DNA of 64,000 nucleotides from Bacteroidales bacterium (GCA_017559135.1 JAFYSZ010000019.1:44576-108575); one strand, 5' to 3'. Positions 45,459-56,226 are shown, counted from the stretch's first letter. Notes: generated by a model not told the origin, from the sequence alone. Numbers and translations: made by a program.

Positions 45459-48400
45459 ATGAAACTACATATCAATAAAATATTTCTTTTACTATTTGCT
45501 TTAATGTGTTGCAATATCTCTTTTGCACAAACAGATAGTTTGAGATATAATATTGAAGAAAATTCAGAAAGCCCATTATTTTTAAATACTCCAAGTAATA
45601 TTACTACCGAAGTTGAGTATGATCCTATAAATAATGAATATCTCTTAATTAAAAAAGTGGGAAATTTAATTCTTGAAAAGAAACCTCTGTCTTTTGAGGA
45701 GTATCAGAATTATAATTTAGACCAAATGATAAATAATTATTGGAAGAGTCGTTCTGCTACCGCTAAAATCTCTACTTCTTCCAATGATGGTGTGCTCGGA
45801 AGCCTCATTCCTCAACTCAAAGTAAATAGTGAGTTATTTGAAACAATATTTGGAGGACAAACAATCGACATTCGTCCAAGCGGAAACGTTGAATTGAAAA
45901 TGGGATTGGTTAATAACCGAAACGAAAACCTTGCTTTAAGCGAAAATCAACGTAGTACCACATCTTTTGATTTTGATATGTTGATGCAAGTCAATGCAAT
46001 GGTGCAAATTGGTACTGCAATAAATTTTAATTTAAACTTTAACACAGAGGCAACTTTTGATTTTGAAAACGAATTAAAACTAAAATTTGAAGGAAAAGAA
46101 GACGACATTATTCAACTTATGGAAGCAGGTAACGTTTCCTTTCCTTTACCTCTTACTCTCATTCAAGGGACTCAATCTTTGTGGGGTATAAAATCAAGAC
46201 TCAAATTTGGAAATCTCACATTAGACGCAATCGTTTCGCAACAGAAGTCTGAGTCGAGCACAGTTACGATTCAAGGCGGTGCACAAATGCAAGAATTTAA
46301 TTTTAAGGCTGACGAATATGACGAAAATAGGCACTTTTTCCTCTCACAGTACTTTTACGAAAATTATAACTCAGCAATGAGTACGCTACCTATTATAAAC
46401 TCAAACATAATCATTACAAAAATTGAAGTTTGGCGTACAAACATAGGCTCCGCCGTTACAAACAACAGAAATCTTGTTGCTTTTGCCGATTTAGGTGAGG
46501 CAAAACCATACGGACAAAATCCAATGATTGAAGTCCCTGGCGTTTCTCCTTTGCCAGATCAAATAATATCTAATCAATTGCTTCAAATAGTAGATTTAAA
46601 CGCTATAAGAGATATAAATTCTGTTAGTCCTTATCTTCAAACTATGGGATTTGTATCGGGACAAAACTATGAAAAAATAGAAAGTGCAAGAAAGCTTTCT
46701 TCTTCTGAGTTTAGTTTCAATCCAAAATTAGGTTTCATTTCACTTAATCAAGCATTAGCTGCTGACCAAGTATTAGCGGTTGCATTCCGTTACCAAATTG
46801 TTGGAGACACTACGCTATATCAGGTTGGAGAATTTTCAGATGAAGGAATAGCAGACCCAAATACTCTTGTGGTTAAACTATTGAAGAGTTCTTCTCTTAA
46901 TGTTAGAAATCCAATGTGGAAATTGATGATGAAAAATGTTTACAAACTAAACGCATATCAAATATCCCAAGAAGATTTTAGGCTAAACATTCTTTATCAA
47001 GCAGACGAAGACGGAGTTCAAACTGGATATTTCAGAGAAGGAGTCAAGAACGGTATTCCTTTAATACAGGTTTTTGGATTGGACAGAATGGATAACCAAC
47101 AAAATATGTACCCTGACGGAGTTTTTGACTTTGTTGATAATGCCTCAACAGTGGGAGGAACAATAGAAAAAAACAAAGGTGTTATCTATTTCCCAACAGT
47201 AGAACCTTTTGGTAAGGATTTGAGAGAAATTTTGCAAGATGATGAACTTGCAGACAAATATTGCTTCGATTCGTTGTACACTTTAACACTTTCACAAGCA
47301 AAACAATATCCCGATAAGAATAAATTCTATTTAGAAGGCAGGTATAAATCTTCATCAGGTTCTGAAATATCTTTAAATGCTATGAATATACCACAAGGTT
47401 CGGTTAAAGTAATGGCAGGAGGTATTGTTTTAACCGAAGGAGTGGACTATACAGTGGATTATGCTATGGGTAGAGTTAGAATTATAAACCAAGGATATTT
47501 AAATTCCGGCACTCCAATCAGCGTTTCTACCGAATCAAATTCCACATTCTCTCCTGTAACAAAATATTTAACAGGAATAAGAGCAAATTATGAAATAAAT
47601 AAGGACTTTATGATTGGAGCGACAATGATGAATCTAAGAGAAAGTCCGCTAACTCAAAAAGTAAATTATCAAGAAGAACCTATTAGCAACACAATATGGG
47701 GAATGGATTTAACTTATAAAAAAGAAATTCCTTTTATCACAAAACTCATAGATTTACTTCCTTTTTACCAAACAAAATCTCCTTCAATTCTTAACTTAAC
47801 AGGGGAATTTGCTCACTTTATTCCAGGAAATCCAAACGTAATTGGCAATAGCGGAACTGCATATATTGATGATTTTGAAGCGGCAAAGCGTTCTTATGAT
47901 TTAAAAATGATAGGTTCGTGGTTTCTTGCTTCTACTCCGCAAGATTATAACACATCTACTCCACTTTTCCCTGAGACAAGCAAAGATTTAGGGCTAACAT
48001 ACGGTTTCAATAGAGCAAAATTAGCGTGGTATTCAATTGATGACAATTTTTATACCCCATCTGCACCTTCTAATATAACCAATAATGATAAATCTCAACC
48101 GTATGCTCGTCCGATAAAGGAGACTGAAATTCGTCCAAACAAGGTAATTCCTCAGGGACAAATACAAACTTTGAGAGAATTTAACATTGCTTATTACCCA
48201 AGCGAGAGAGGACCTTATAATTTCGACACTCTTTCTGCTTATTCGGCAGGTTTAAATCCTGATGGTACACTTCGCTCACCCGAAACACGTTGGGGAGGAA
48301 TTATGCGTAAGTTAGAATCCACCGATTTCGAGGCAACAAATATTGAATACATAGAATTTTGGTTAATGGATCCTTTTATAGAAAATCCATACCATAGTGG

Positions 48401-51400
48401 AGGTAAATTATACTTTAATTTAGGAGAAGTATCCGAAGACATATTAAGAGATGGTAGGAAATCATTTGAAAATGGCTTACCAACATCAGCGGAAGTCATT
48501 GATGTAGATTCCACAATATGGGGAAGAGTACCAAAATTGCAAGCAGTAGTAAACGCATTTAGTAACGATCCTGAGGCAAGACAGTATCAAGACGTAGGAT
48601 ATGACGGACTTTCCTCAAATGACGAAGCCTCATATCATCAACAATACCTTCAAAAAATTCAAAATCAAGTAGAGGCACAAGCCTACAACAAGATATTAGA
48701 AGACCCTTCTGCTGATGATTTTATTTATTTTCGTAATTTAAGTTACGATCAAAACGACATAAAGATAACAGATCGTTATAAAAAATACAATAACACAGAA
48801 GGAAACTCTTCTGTCGTTTCAGACAATTCTCAATACTCCTCACAAGCAACTTCAATCCCTAATGTAGAAGACATAAACCAAGACAACACATTAAGCGAAG
48901 CCGAAAACTATTACGAATATGTTATTAACCTAACGCCAGGCGATATGGTAATAGGCAAAAACTGCATTACCGATATACAAGAAGCCACAAGCGTTCCTTT
49001 ACCTAATGGAGAAACAACAAATTGTAAATGGTATCAATTCAAAATTCCGATAAGAGAACCTCATCGTAAAGTTGGAGTAATAGAAGGCTATCAATCAATC
49101 AAATTTATTAGACTATTCTTAAAAGATTTTGAAGAGCCTATAATATTAAGATTTGCAACATTTGAACTCGTTAGTGGAGAATGGAGAAAATATACAGATA
49201 ACCTTCTCACACCTGGCTTGTATCCAAGCGGAACTCAAACAGAAAACACAACCTTTACAATAGCCTCTGTAAACATTGAAGAAAACGGAAAACGCAGTCC
49301 AATACCTTACGTTCTACCTCCTGGAATTGAAAGAGAAAAAATCTACACCACAACTTCAATGACCGATATGAACGAACAAGCTCAAAGCATTAAGATTGGA
49401 AACTTATCAGATGGAGATGCAAGAGCAATATATAAATCAATGGAATTGGATATGCGACAATACAAACGCCTAAAAATGTTTGTTCACGCAGAACAATTAA
49501 ACGAATTTGACCAATACCAAAAAGGCGATTTATCACTTTTCGTTCGTTTAGGTACCGACTTTACAAACAATTACTACGAATACGAACTACCATTAACCTT
49601 TACACCTTGGCACACCGGTAGTAACAATGAAGAACTCATTTGGCCTGAAAGCAATAATGTAGATATAAATTTAGAACAACTCGTAAAAGTAAAAGAAAAT
49701 CGTAATGCAAAAATAAGAGCAAACGACTTAACGGTTTCTTCTACCATTCCATATTACGAAGTCATAGATGGAAGGAAAATGACCGTTGTAGGAATGCCAA
49801 ATATTGCAGGAGTAAAAGTTTTGATGATAGGAATACGCAATCCTAAAAAGCAAAGCCAAAACGATGAAGACGATATGCTACCAAAATCTGCTGAAATTTG
49901 GATAAACGAACTTAGACTCACCGACTTTAATCGCAGTGGCGGTTGGGCTGCAACAGGATTTGCGAGAACTAATCTTGCCGATTTAGGAGATATTTCAATG
50001 TCTGCTTCACATCGTTCGGCTGGATTTGCATCATTAGAACAATCTATTTCCGAAATTTCACAAGATGCCGTTTCAACCCTTGACTTTTCCACAAACATAG
50101 AAGTAGGAAAATTCTTCCCAGAAGAATGGGGCGTTCGTTTGCCTGTGCATTTTGACTACTCACAATCAGTATCAAATCCAAGATATAACCCACTTGACCC
50201 TGACGTTAAGTTAGAAAATGATTTACTGAGTTATCGAACAGAAAGAGAACGCGATTCTATTCGACACATGGTACAAGACTACGTTAGCAGAACTAACTTT
50301 AACTTAATGAACATAAGAAAAGACCGCTTAGGTGATAGAGCACTGGAACGTCATTTCTACGATATTGAAAACTGGAACGGCTCTTATTCTTACGCATCAA
50401 CCTTTATGAGAGATGTAGATATAGAATACAACACCAAAGAACAACACAGAGGAACTCTTGCTTATCAATACGATGTTAAATCAAAGGGTTGGAAACCATT
50501 TTCAAAGATGAAAATTTTCAAACCCAAAGCATTTGCAATTATAAGAGACTTTACGCTGCATTATTACCCTAAATCATTCTCGTTTAGAGCCGAAGTAGTA
50601 AGAGATTTTGAAGAAACCCTACTCAGAGCAAAGAGTCAAGGATTGATTTTAATGGAACCATACTTCTTTAAGCAGTTCTATATGAACAGAGCCTACACTT
50701 TCAAATACGATATTACCTCAAACATAAAATTTGAATACGATGCGACTGTCAATTCCTTGATAGAAGAACCACGAGGAAGGATAGACACCGATGAAAAGAA
50801 AGATTCGGTTTGGAATTCCATTTTAGAACTTGGACGAGCACAACAATTCACACAAAATTATAAGTTAAACGCAAACATACCTATAAATAAAATTCCGATA
50901 TTTGATTGGATTCGTCTTAACGGTTCTTACTCTGGCACATACAAATTCATATCATCTACACAAGCAACACGATCTCTTGGAAACAATATAGAGAATTCAA
51001 GAAGAATAAACGGAACTGCTAATTTCAACTTAATGACTCTATACAATAAACTGCCAATTGTCAAGGAAGCATATAAAAATCAAGGAAAATCAAATATGCC
51101 AAGACGTCCAGAAGTTGGCATGTCAAGAAAAAAAGAACCAGAACCAAAGAAAGTAGAACCCGAAGTGGTAGAGGATTCCATTTCAAGTACACAAAAATTC
51201 TTGAAAGAAGCAATGTTCTTCTCTGTACGACTAATAACCTGTGTTAAATCCGCTTCAATTAACTACTCTCGCACTGACGGAACATCAATACCTGGATATA
51301 TGCCTGTTGCAAAATGGTTAGGCTCTTCACCAACAAACAACTTTGCACCAGGATTTGCATTCATTTTTGGCTCACAAGACTTATCAATAATGGAAAACGC

Positions 51401-52628
51401 CATAAGAAATGGTTGGTTAAGTAAAGACACAATGCTCAATGCGGCCTTAAATCAAAAGATGACCGAAAACCTAAATGCACAAATCAAAATAGAACCAATA
51501 AAAGAATTTAATATAGACATAAGTTTCAAGAGAAATAAGAGCGAAATTTATTCTGCATACTACAAATTTGATGCTTTCTCCCAAGAAATAGAAGGACCTC
51601 TCTCACCTTTAAGCACAGGAAGATATAGTATTTCATTCTTTGCCCTACCTACCAACTTTATTTCTGCCGATGATAACAACGTAAGTTCTATCTTCAATCA
51701 ATTCCTTGACAACAGAGAAATAATAGCACAACGATTAGCAGCAAGCAATGCCGCTTTCAATCCAGACTATTCAGGAATACTTATACAAGATAGTGTAAAC
51801 GGTAGATTATATCCTGATGGCTATGGAGCAACAAGCCAACAAGTTTTAATTCCTGCCTTTCTTGCGGCTTATAGTGGCACAGATGCTTCCGCACAAAGCC
51901 TATCGCCTTTCATAAGTATTCCTATGCCAAATTGGAAAATAAGTTACACAGGACTAAACAAAAACGAATGGGTAAAAAAATGGGCAAACTCAATCACACT
52001 TTCTTCAAACTATTCTTGCGACTACACAGTAGGAGCATTCACTTCGGACAATAGAGTACCAATCTCTAATCCTGACTATGACTATGGTACAGAATGGGTA
52101 AGAAATGAATTAAGCAATAATTTTATTGCAAGAGATGTGATTGACCAAGTAACAATCAACGAACAATTCTCTCCATTGATTAAAATGGATATTAATCTTA
52201 AAAACTCATTCCAAACAAATTTTGAAATAAGACGTGAACGCAGTTTATCACTCTCTTTCTCTAACCTTCAATTAACCGAAATCAATAGAATGTCTTATGT
52301 ACTTGGTGGAGGTTATCGCTTCAAGGACGTAGAATTAAACATAAGAATGGGAGGCGGAAACACAAAGAATTTAAAGAGTGATGTTTTGGTAAAAGCCGAT
52401 TTTGCATTAAACATAAACAAAACTACTCTTCGTAAAATAGATCAAAATGTTAATCTTGTATCTTCGGGAGCAAAAATTCTATCTCTTAACCTTTCAGGAG
52501 AATATTCATTAACCGAAAAATTAGTTCTTAAAGCCTACTTTGAAATGACAATGAATACTCCTTTTGTTTCAAACTCTTATCCTAACTCAACAACACAAGG
52601 CGGATTTTCTCTAAGAATTACAATCTAA
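45459..52628 (+). CDS. sprA: SprA/Sov, giant T9SS outer-membrane translocon
   Basis: The 2389-residue length and the signal peptide (1-24, ending SFA-Q) are as expected for SprA, the very large beta-barrel through which T9SS cargo crosses the outer membrane. Recognisable stretches include 'LTGEFAHFIPGNPNVIGNSGTAYIDDFEAAK' (read in two parts), 'EIWINELRLTDFNRSGGWAATGFARTNLADLG' (in two parts) and a Gly/aromatic C-terminal barrel. The presence of this gene explains the two cargo proteins with sorting domains elsewhere in the window. Two hairpins close the gene, at 52632-52659 and 52671-52704. Confidence 0.96.
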   Translation: MKLHINKIFLLLFALMCCNISFAQTDSLRYNIEENSESPLFLNTPSNITTEVEYDPINNEYLLIKKVGNLILEKKPLSFEEYQNYNLDQMINNYWKSRSATAKISTSSNDGVLGSLIPQLKVNSELFETIFGGQTIDIRPSGNVELKMGLVNNRNENLALSENQRSTTSFDFDMLMQVNAMVQIGTAINFNLNFNTEATFDFENELKLKFEGKEDDIIQLMEAGNVSFPLPLTLIQGTQSLWGIKSRLKFGNLTLDAIVSQQKSESSTVTIQGGAQMQEFNFKADEYDENRHFFLSQYFYENYNSAMSTLPIINSNIIITKIEVWRTNIGSAVTNNRNLVAFADLGEAKPYGQNPMIEVPGVSPLPDQIISNQLLQIVDLNAIRDINSVSPYLQTMGFVSGQNYEKIESARKLSSSEFSFNPKLGFISLNQALAADQVLAVAFRYQIVGDTTLYQVGEFSDEGIADPNTLVVKLLKSSSLNVRNPMWKLMMKNVYKLNAYQISQEDFRLNILYQADEDGVQTGYFREGVKNGIPLIQVFGLDRMDNQQNMYPDGVFDFVDNASTVGGTIEKNKGVIYFPTVEPFGKDLREILQDDELADKYCFDSLYTLTLSQAKQYPDKNKFYLEGRYKSSSGSEISLNAMNIPQGSVKVMAGGIVLTEGVDYTVDYAMGRVRIINQGYLNSGTPISVSTESNSTFSPVTKYLTGIRANYEINKDFMIGATMMNLRESPLTQKVNYQEEPISNTIWGMDLTYKKEIPFITKLIDLLPFYQTKSPSILNLTGEFAHFIPGNPNVIGNSGTAYIDDFEAAKRSYDLKMIGSWFLASTPQDYNTSTPLFPETSKDLGLTYGFNRAKLAWYSIDDNFYTPSAPSNITNNDKSQPYARPIKETEIRPNKVIPQGQIQTLREFNIAYYPSERGPYNFDTLSAYSAGLNPDGTLRSPETRWGGIMRKLESTDFEATNIEYIEFWLMDPFIENPYHSGGKLYFNLGEVSEDILRDGRKSFENGLPTSAEVIDVDSTIWGRVPKLQAVVNAFSNDPEARQYQDVGYDGLSSNDEASYHQQYLQKIQNQVEAQAYNKILEDPSADDFIYFRNLSYDQNDIKITDRYKKYNNTEGNSSVVSDNSQYSSQATSIPNVEDINQDNTLSEAENYYEYVINLTPGDMVIGKNCITDIQEATSVPLPNGETTNCKWYQFKIPIREPHRKVGVIEGYQSIKFIRLFLKDFEEPIILRFATFELVSGEWRKYTDNLLTPGLYPSGTQTENTTFTIASVNIEENGKRSPIPYVLPPGIEREKIYTTTSMTDMNEQAQSIKIGNLSDGDARAIYKSMELDMRQYKRLKMFVHAEQLNEFDQYQKGDLSLFVRLGTDFTNNYYEYELPLTFTPWHTGSNNEELIWPESNNVDINLEQLVKVKENRNAKIRANDLTVSSTIPYYEVIDGRKMTVVGMPNIAGVKVLMIGIRNPKKQSQNDEDDMLPKSAEIWINELRLTDFNRSGGWAATGFARTNLADLGDISMSASHRSAGFASLEQSISEISQDAVSTLDFSTNIEVGKFFPEEWGVRLPVHFDYSQSVSNPRYNPLDPDVKLENDLLSYRTERERDSIRHMVQDYVSRTNFNLMNIRKDRLGDRALERHFYDIENWNGSYSYASTFMRDVDIEYNTKEQHRGTLAYQYDVKSKGWKPFSKMKIFKPKAFAIIRDFTLHYYPKSFSFRAEVVRDFEETLLRAKSQGLILMEPYFFKQFYMNRAYTFKYDITSNIKFEYDATVNSLIEEPRGRIDTDEKKDSVWNSILELGRAQQFTQNYKLNANIPINKIPIFDWIRLNGSYSGTYKFISSTQATRSLGNNIENSRRINGTANFNLMTLYNKLPIVKEAYKNQGKSNMPRRPEVGMSRKKEPEPKKVEPEVVEDSISSTQKFLKEAMFFSVRLITCVKSASINYSRTDGTSIPGYMPVAKWLGSSPTNNFAPGFAFIFGSQDLSIMENAIRNGWLSKDTMLNAALNQKMTENLNAQIKIEPIKEFNIDISFKRNKSEIYSAYYKFDAFSQEIEGPLSPLSTGRYSISFFALPTNFISADDNNVSSIFNQFLDNREIIAQRLAASNAAFNPDYSGILIQDSVNGRLYPDGYGATSQQVLIPAFLAAYSGTDASAQSLSPFISIPMPNWKISYTGLNKNEWVKKWANSITLSSNYSCDYTVGAFTSDNRVPISNPDYDYGTEWVRNELSNNFIARDVIDQVTINEQFSPLIKMDINLKNSFQTNFEIRRERSLSLSFSNLQLTEINRMSYVLGGGYRFKDVELNIRMGGGNTKNLKSDVLVKADFALNINKTTLRKIDQNVNLVSSGAKILSLNLSGEYSLTEKLVLKAYFEMTMNTPFVSNSYPNSTTQGGFSLRITI

Positions 52629-52631
52629 AAG

Positions 52632-52708
52632 TCTATGAAATATTTTATTTTTTCATAGAAATAATTTGCTAACTCTTTGTTTTATTTTTCTAAAACAAAG
52701 AGTTTTTC
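52632..52708 (+). terminator. Double hairpin terminator of sprA
   Basis: TCTATGAAA/TTTCATAGA (52632-52659) is followed by a 14-bp stem AACTCTTTGTTTTA/TAAAACAAAGAGTT (52671-52704) with a six-base loop and TTTT. The second is a strong intrinsic terminator. Confidence 0.8.
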
Positions 52709-52719
52709 ATTTCTTTTAT

Positions 52720-52727
52720 TATATTTG
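52720..52727 (+). promoter_or_regulatory. -7 box before the small barrel gene
   Basis: TATATTTG matches TAnnTTTG, 18 bp before the preferred start at 52746. It argues that the following gene does not begin at the earlier in-frame ATG at 52677. Confidence 0.5.
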
Positions 52728-52745
52728 CAAAAAAAATTAAAAGAT

Positions 52746-53360
52746 ATGAAACGTATATGTAAGATTTTAGCAATTATTGCTGTATTTGCTTTAAGTTTTC
52801 AACCACTTTCAGCACAAGAAACTAAGAAATGGGACGCTCGATTAGGATTGGGCATCGCTCCTATTCAAGATGTTGTTGGTTTATTAACCGTTGGATTAGT
52901 GGAATATGTAGATGAAGACATTATTTCTTCCTCAGGATTTTACCCTCTCATTTCTCCAAGTTTGGAAATGTCGTACAAATGCAATGAATACATAAGTGTT
53001 GGTGCTCAACTATCACTTGGTTTTGCTAATGAGGTGTATAGACACTCCAACTCAGAACTAAAAAGTAATTCATTTTTGTTTTGTCCTACCCTAATGGCAA
53101 ATCTAAGAGTGAATTACTTTAAGAAAAATAATTTTTCAATGTATGGACTTTTTGGATTAGGAGCATCTAACTATCTTATAGTAAATAAAGACCCTTATTC
53201 TTCAATAAGTCTTAATTATTTTGTAATTCCTAATTTTAACTTCTATCCTCTATGTTTTTCTACAAACAGAGACAATGGTTTCTATATGGAAGTAGGTTAT
53301 GGAAGTAAAGGTTATTTAAATTTAGGTTGGGAAATAAAAATAAAATCAAAAGAACAATAA
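52746..53360 (+). CDS. Outer-membrane beta-barrel protein
   Basis: The preferred start gives 204 residues with a clear signal peptide (MKRICKILAIIAVFAL..., ending SAQ). An earlier in-frame ATG at 52677 would lie inside the sprA terminator and ahead of the promoter, so I rejected it. The mature part has alternating amphipathic strands ('LEMSYKCNEYISVGAQLSLGF', 'FSMYGLFGLGASNYLIV') of a small porin-family barrel. It is 10 bp before the zinc-peptidase lipoprotein gene, so the two may share an operon. Confidence 0.75.
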   Translation: MKRICKILAIIAVFALSFQPLSAQETKKWDARLGLGIAPIQDVVGLLTVGLVEYVDEDIISSSGFYPLISPSLEMSYKCNEYISVGAQLSLGFANEVYRHSNSELKSNSFLFCPTLMANLRVNYFKKNNFSMYGLFGLGASNYLIVNKDPYSSISLNYFVIPNFNFYPLCFSTNRDNGFYMEVGYGSKGYLNLGWEIKIKSKEQ

Positions 53361-53370
53361 ATACATAGAT

Positions 53371-55410
53371 ATGAAAAAGACTGTTAAAGCTTTATTACTC
53401 TCACTTTTAGTAATGATTGTGGGATGTAAATCAGCAGATAATGAAACAAAAAAGTTCATTTCTGACGACACAATTAAGCAAACGATAGAAGAAATAAAGA
53501 AATCTGCTCCTAAATGCGACATAAAACTATTGGAAAAAGGAGTTAATCAAGCGGCTGCTTTGTGGAAAATGGAAGATGGCTCGCAAGAAGAGTTCAAAAC
53601 CTTGATTGTAAAGAACTATGCAAAGACTCCAGAAGAAAAAGAATACCTTTTCTCTCGTATTTGTTACATATTGGAAAGACTTTATGGAACTTCTAATCAG
53701 TTATCTGTGGAATTGCAAAAGCCTTTGCACCTTGCGGGAGCCGATCCAATAGAAGTGGATTATTTAATGGGGTCTTACACTCCTTTCTCACACCTTAGCG
53801 ATGACTTATTTGCAAATAAATTTGCCTTTATAACAATTGCAAACTTTCCAAACTACACTCTTGAAGAAAAGAACACACTTGGCAAAAATTGGACAAGGTT
53901 AGAATGGGGTTATGCAAGACTTGGCGATGCGTTTACAGACAGAATCCCTGCCGAACTAACCGCTGAAAAAAATATTGTAAACGGAAATAGTGAAAACTAC
54001 ATTGCTGAATACAATATAATGATGGGAAATCTTTTGAATAAAAAGGGAGAAAAACTTTTTCCAAAGGATATGGTCTTGCTTTCACACTGGAATTTGCGTG
54101 ATGAAATAAAATCAAACTACGCAAACATACCTAACGCTTTTGAAAAGCAAGAAATGATTTATAAAGTAATGGAAAGAATCGTTGATCAAACAATTCCGCT
54201 TGATGTAATCAACAATGCAGAATACGATTGGAACCCTTACACAAATAAAACATTCAAAAATGGCAAAGAAGTAGAACTTGCAAGCGAAGGAGCAAGACGC
54301 TATCAACATATATTAGACGCTTACAAAGTAGAAAAGAAGATTGACCCATACACTCCTGCCCTTCCAACAGGCATAAAACGTAACTTTGAGGGAGGAATGG
54401 AGATGTCAGTTGAACAAATCAAAGAACTCTTCACACACCTTGTATCTTCTGACCAAGTAAAACAAGTTGCAAAACTAATAGAAAGTCGTTTAGGAAGACA
54501 ACTTCGTCCTTACGATATTTGGTACGATGGATTCAAAAGCCGTTCAACACTTTCAGAAGATATGCTTACTGAAAAAACACAAGCAAAGTATCCAACAGCA
54601 CAAGCATTCCAAGACGATATGCCACGAATGTTAGAAGCATTAGGATTTAGCAAAGAAGACGCAAAATTTTTGTCTGATAGAATTGTAGTAGAAGGTGCAA
54701 GAGGAAGTGGACACGCTTGGGGAGCACAAGGAAGATGGGAACCTGCACGCCTACGCACAAGAATAAGCGGCAAAGGTATGGATTACAAAGGATATAACAT
54801 TGCCGTACACGAATTTGGTCATAATGTAGAACAAACACTCGACCTTTACAAAATAGATTACTACACATTAAACGGCGTTCCTAATACAGGATTTACAGAA
54901 GCCTTAGCTTTCATTTTCCAAAAAAGAGACTTAGAACTTCTTGGCTTTGACACAGAACGCAACGACAATACAACACTTGATATTTTCTGGGGATTATATG
55001 AAATAATGGGCGTTGCACTTGTAGATATGGCAGTTTGGGAATGGTTATACGCTAATCCAGAAGCAACAGCCGAAGACTTAAAGAACGCAACTCTTAGAAT
55101 AGCAAAAGAAACATGGAATAAATACTACGAACCCGTACTTGGAACAAAAGATTCTCCACTCTTAGCGATTTATTCTCACATGGTAAACTCACCAATGTAT
55201 CTTCCAAACTATCCATTAGGCAGTATAATAGAATATCAACTTGAAAGTCATTTTGCAAAATTCAATTCAAAACAAGATTTTGCAAACGAAATCAAGCGAA
55301 TCTATACCTTAGGACGCTTAACCCCACAAGAATGGATGCAACAAGCCGTTGGAGCAAACATAAGCACACAACCAATTCTTGATGAAGTTCAAAGAATAAT
55401 GAATAAGTAA
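53371..55410 (+). CDS. Zinc-metallopeptidase-like lipoprotein
   Basis: The 679-residue protein has a lipoprotein signal (VIVGC, Cys19). A mostly helical body leads to a gluzincin zinc site: HEFGH at 480-484 ('IAVHEFGHNVEQTL') and a downstream Glu at about 510 in 'NTGFTEALAFIF'. The spacing of about 26 residues suits an M3-like or related family in which the Glu is the third ligand. I cannot name the exact family. It is probably membrane-anchored and acts on peptides in the periplasm. A strong terminator follows. Confidence 0.75.
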   Translation: MKKTVKALLLSLLVMIVGCKSADNETKKFISDDTIKQTIEEIKKSAPKCDIKLLEKGVNQAAALWKMEDGSQEEFKTLIVKNYAKTPEEKEYLFSRICYILERLYGTSNQLSVELQKPLHLAGADPIEVDYLMGSYTPFSHLSDDLFANKFAFITIANFPNYTLEEKNTLGKNWTRLEWGYARLGDAFTDRIPAELTAEKNIVNGNSENYIAEYNIMMGNLLNKKGEKLFPKDMVLLSHWNLRDEIKSNYANIPNAFEKQEMIYKVMERIVDQTIPLDVINNAEYDWNPYTNKTFKNGKEVELASEGARRYQHILDAYKVEKKIDPYTPALPTGIKRNFEGGMEMSVEQIKELFTHLVSSDQVKQVAKLIESRLGRQLRPYDIWYDGFKSRSTLSEDMLTEKTQAKYPTAQAFQDDMPRMLEALGFSKEDAKFLSDRIVVEGARGSGHAWGAQGRWEPARLRTRISGKGMDYKGYNIAVHEFGHNVEQTLDLYKIDYYTLNGVPNTGFTEALAFIFQKRDLELLGFDTERNDNTTLDIFWGLYEIMGVALVDMAVWEWLYANPEATAEDLKNATLRIAKETWNKYYEPVLGTKDSPLLAIYSHMVNSPMYLPNYPLGSIIEYQLESHFAKFNSKQDFANEIKRIYTLGRLTPQEWMQQAVGANISTQPILDEVQRIMNK

Positions 55411-55422
55411 AAGAAAAATATT

Positions 55423-55460
55423 CAAATAGCGGTTTGATTAGTTTCAAACCGCTATTTTTG
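55423..55460 (+). terminator. Terminator of the barrel/zinc-peptidase operon
   Basis: CAAATAGCGGTTTGA pairs with TCAAACCGCTATTTTTG around a 6-base loop, 13 bp after the stop. Its T tract doubles as the -33 region of the next promoter. Confidence 0.85.
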
Positions 55461-55487
55461 AAATCTTTTAAGTTTTTTTTAATTTTG
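55457..55487 (+). promoter_or_regulatory. Consensus promoter of the Fic-like gene
   Basis: TTTG (55457-55460), 19 bp, then TAATTTTG (55480-55487): an exact match to the Bacteroidota consensus, 39 bp before the Fic ATG at 55527. Confidence 0.65.
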
Positions 55488-55526
55488 CAGAGCAGATAAG
55501 CAATAGTAAAGCACTAAGTAGTAAAT

Positions 55527-55956
55527 ATGAATGAAGGTTATTTAAATTTTGACGAGTATATAAGTGTTGATGGATTTAAAGACTTCTATTGAATATGACT
55601 TAGAAAAAGAACGGCAATTCGACTATTCCGTATTGGATAAAGACCAAATGATTGAACATATCGCTCAATTCGTTTCTGGATTATGGCAAATACACCCTTT
55701 TTGTGAAGGAAATACTCGCACAACTGCAATTTTTACGATAAAATATCTGCGTTCGCAAGGATTTAAGATAAATAATGAATTGTTTGAACGTCATTCTTGG
55801 TATTTTAGAAACTCATTAGTGCGAGCAAATTACCGAAATATCCCCAATAAAGTAAATTATGAACCAAAATTTTTAATCAATTTCTTTCGCAATCTACTTT
55901 TAGAAGAAAGCAATGTTTTAAAAAATAGATATATGCTTATTGATTTTCCGAACTAA
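55527..55956 (+). pseudogene. Fic-family gene with internal deletion and frameshift
   Basis: The ATG at 55527 encodes MNEGYLNFDEYI, the usual start of a Fic protein family, then 10 more codons and a stop (TGA at 55590). From about 55564 another frame encodes the C-terminal Fic core: 'IEYDLEKERQFDYSVLDKDQMIEHIAQF', then 'SGLWQIHPFCEGNTRTT', a Fic motif HPFxxGNxR with Thr instead of the second Gly. The remainder runs to 55956. The normal protein has well over 100 residues between these two parts. The simplest reading is a large internal deletion that also shifts the frame. An N-terminally truncated Fic core of up to 130 residues could still be made from GTG 55564 or ATG 55570. Confidence 0.75.
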
Positions 55957-55963
55957 TCAAGTC

Positions 55964-56215
55964 TTAGCGTTTCAATTCCTTTCTGTGCAAGAAAAGATAA
56001 GCAAGAGAAAAAGTAGGAATAAAGTCAGTGAAAGGTAGGATTTCTTCCGCCATTGCAATCATTGAGCCAATCGGTTTACGAAACCAATAATAAAACACAA
56101 CGGCCGAAATAGGTGCCCAAACCAAATCAAAGGTTTCTCCAATTGCAGGAATGAAATAAGTTATCGTTCCAATGCAATCCATAACCAAACAATGCCAAAA
56201 TTTAATTTTTTTCAT
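55964..56215 (-). CDS. Small membrane protein, function unknown
   Basis: The 83-residue protein has two or three hydrophobic segments (about 8-24, 31-45, 60-75) with conserved-looking 'IPAIGETFDLVWAPISA' and 'EEILPFTDFIPTFSLAY'. I have seen this kind of short two-motif membrane protein in other Bacteroidota, but no function is known. It begins 11 bp after the AAA ATPase gene and probably shares its transcript. Confidence 0.65.
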   Translation of the reverse strand: MKKIKFWHCLVMDCIGTITYFIPAIGETFDLVWAPISAVVFYYWFRKPIGSMIAMAEEILPFTDFIPTFSLAYLFLHRKELKR

Positions 56216-56226
56216 ACGCCATTAAA

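Noticed and set aside
52677..52745. Upstream ATG of the small barrel gene
   Set aside because: It falls in the sprA terminator and before the -7 box, while the ATG at 52746 gives a proper signal peptide.
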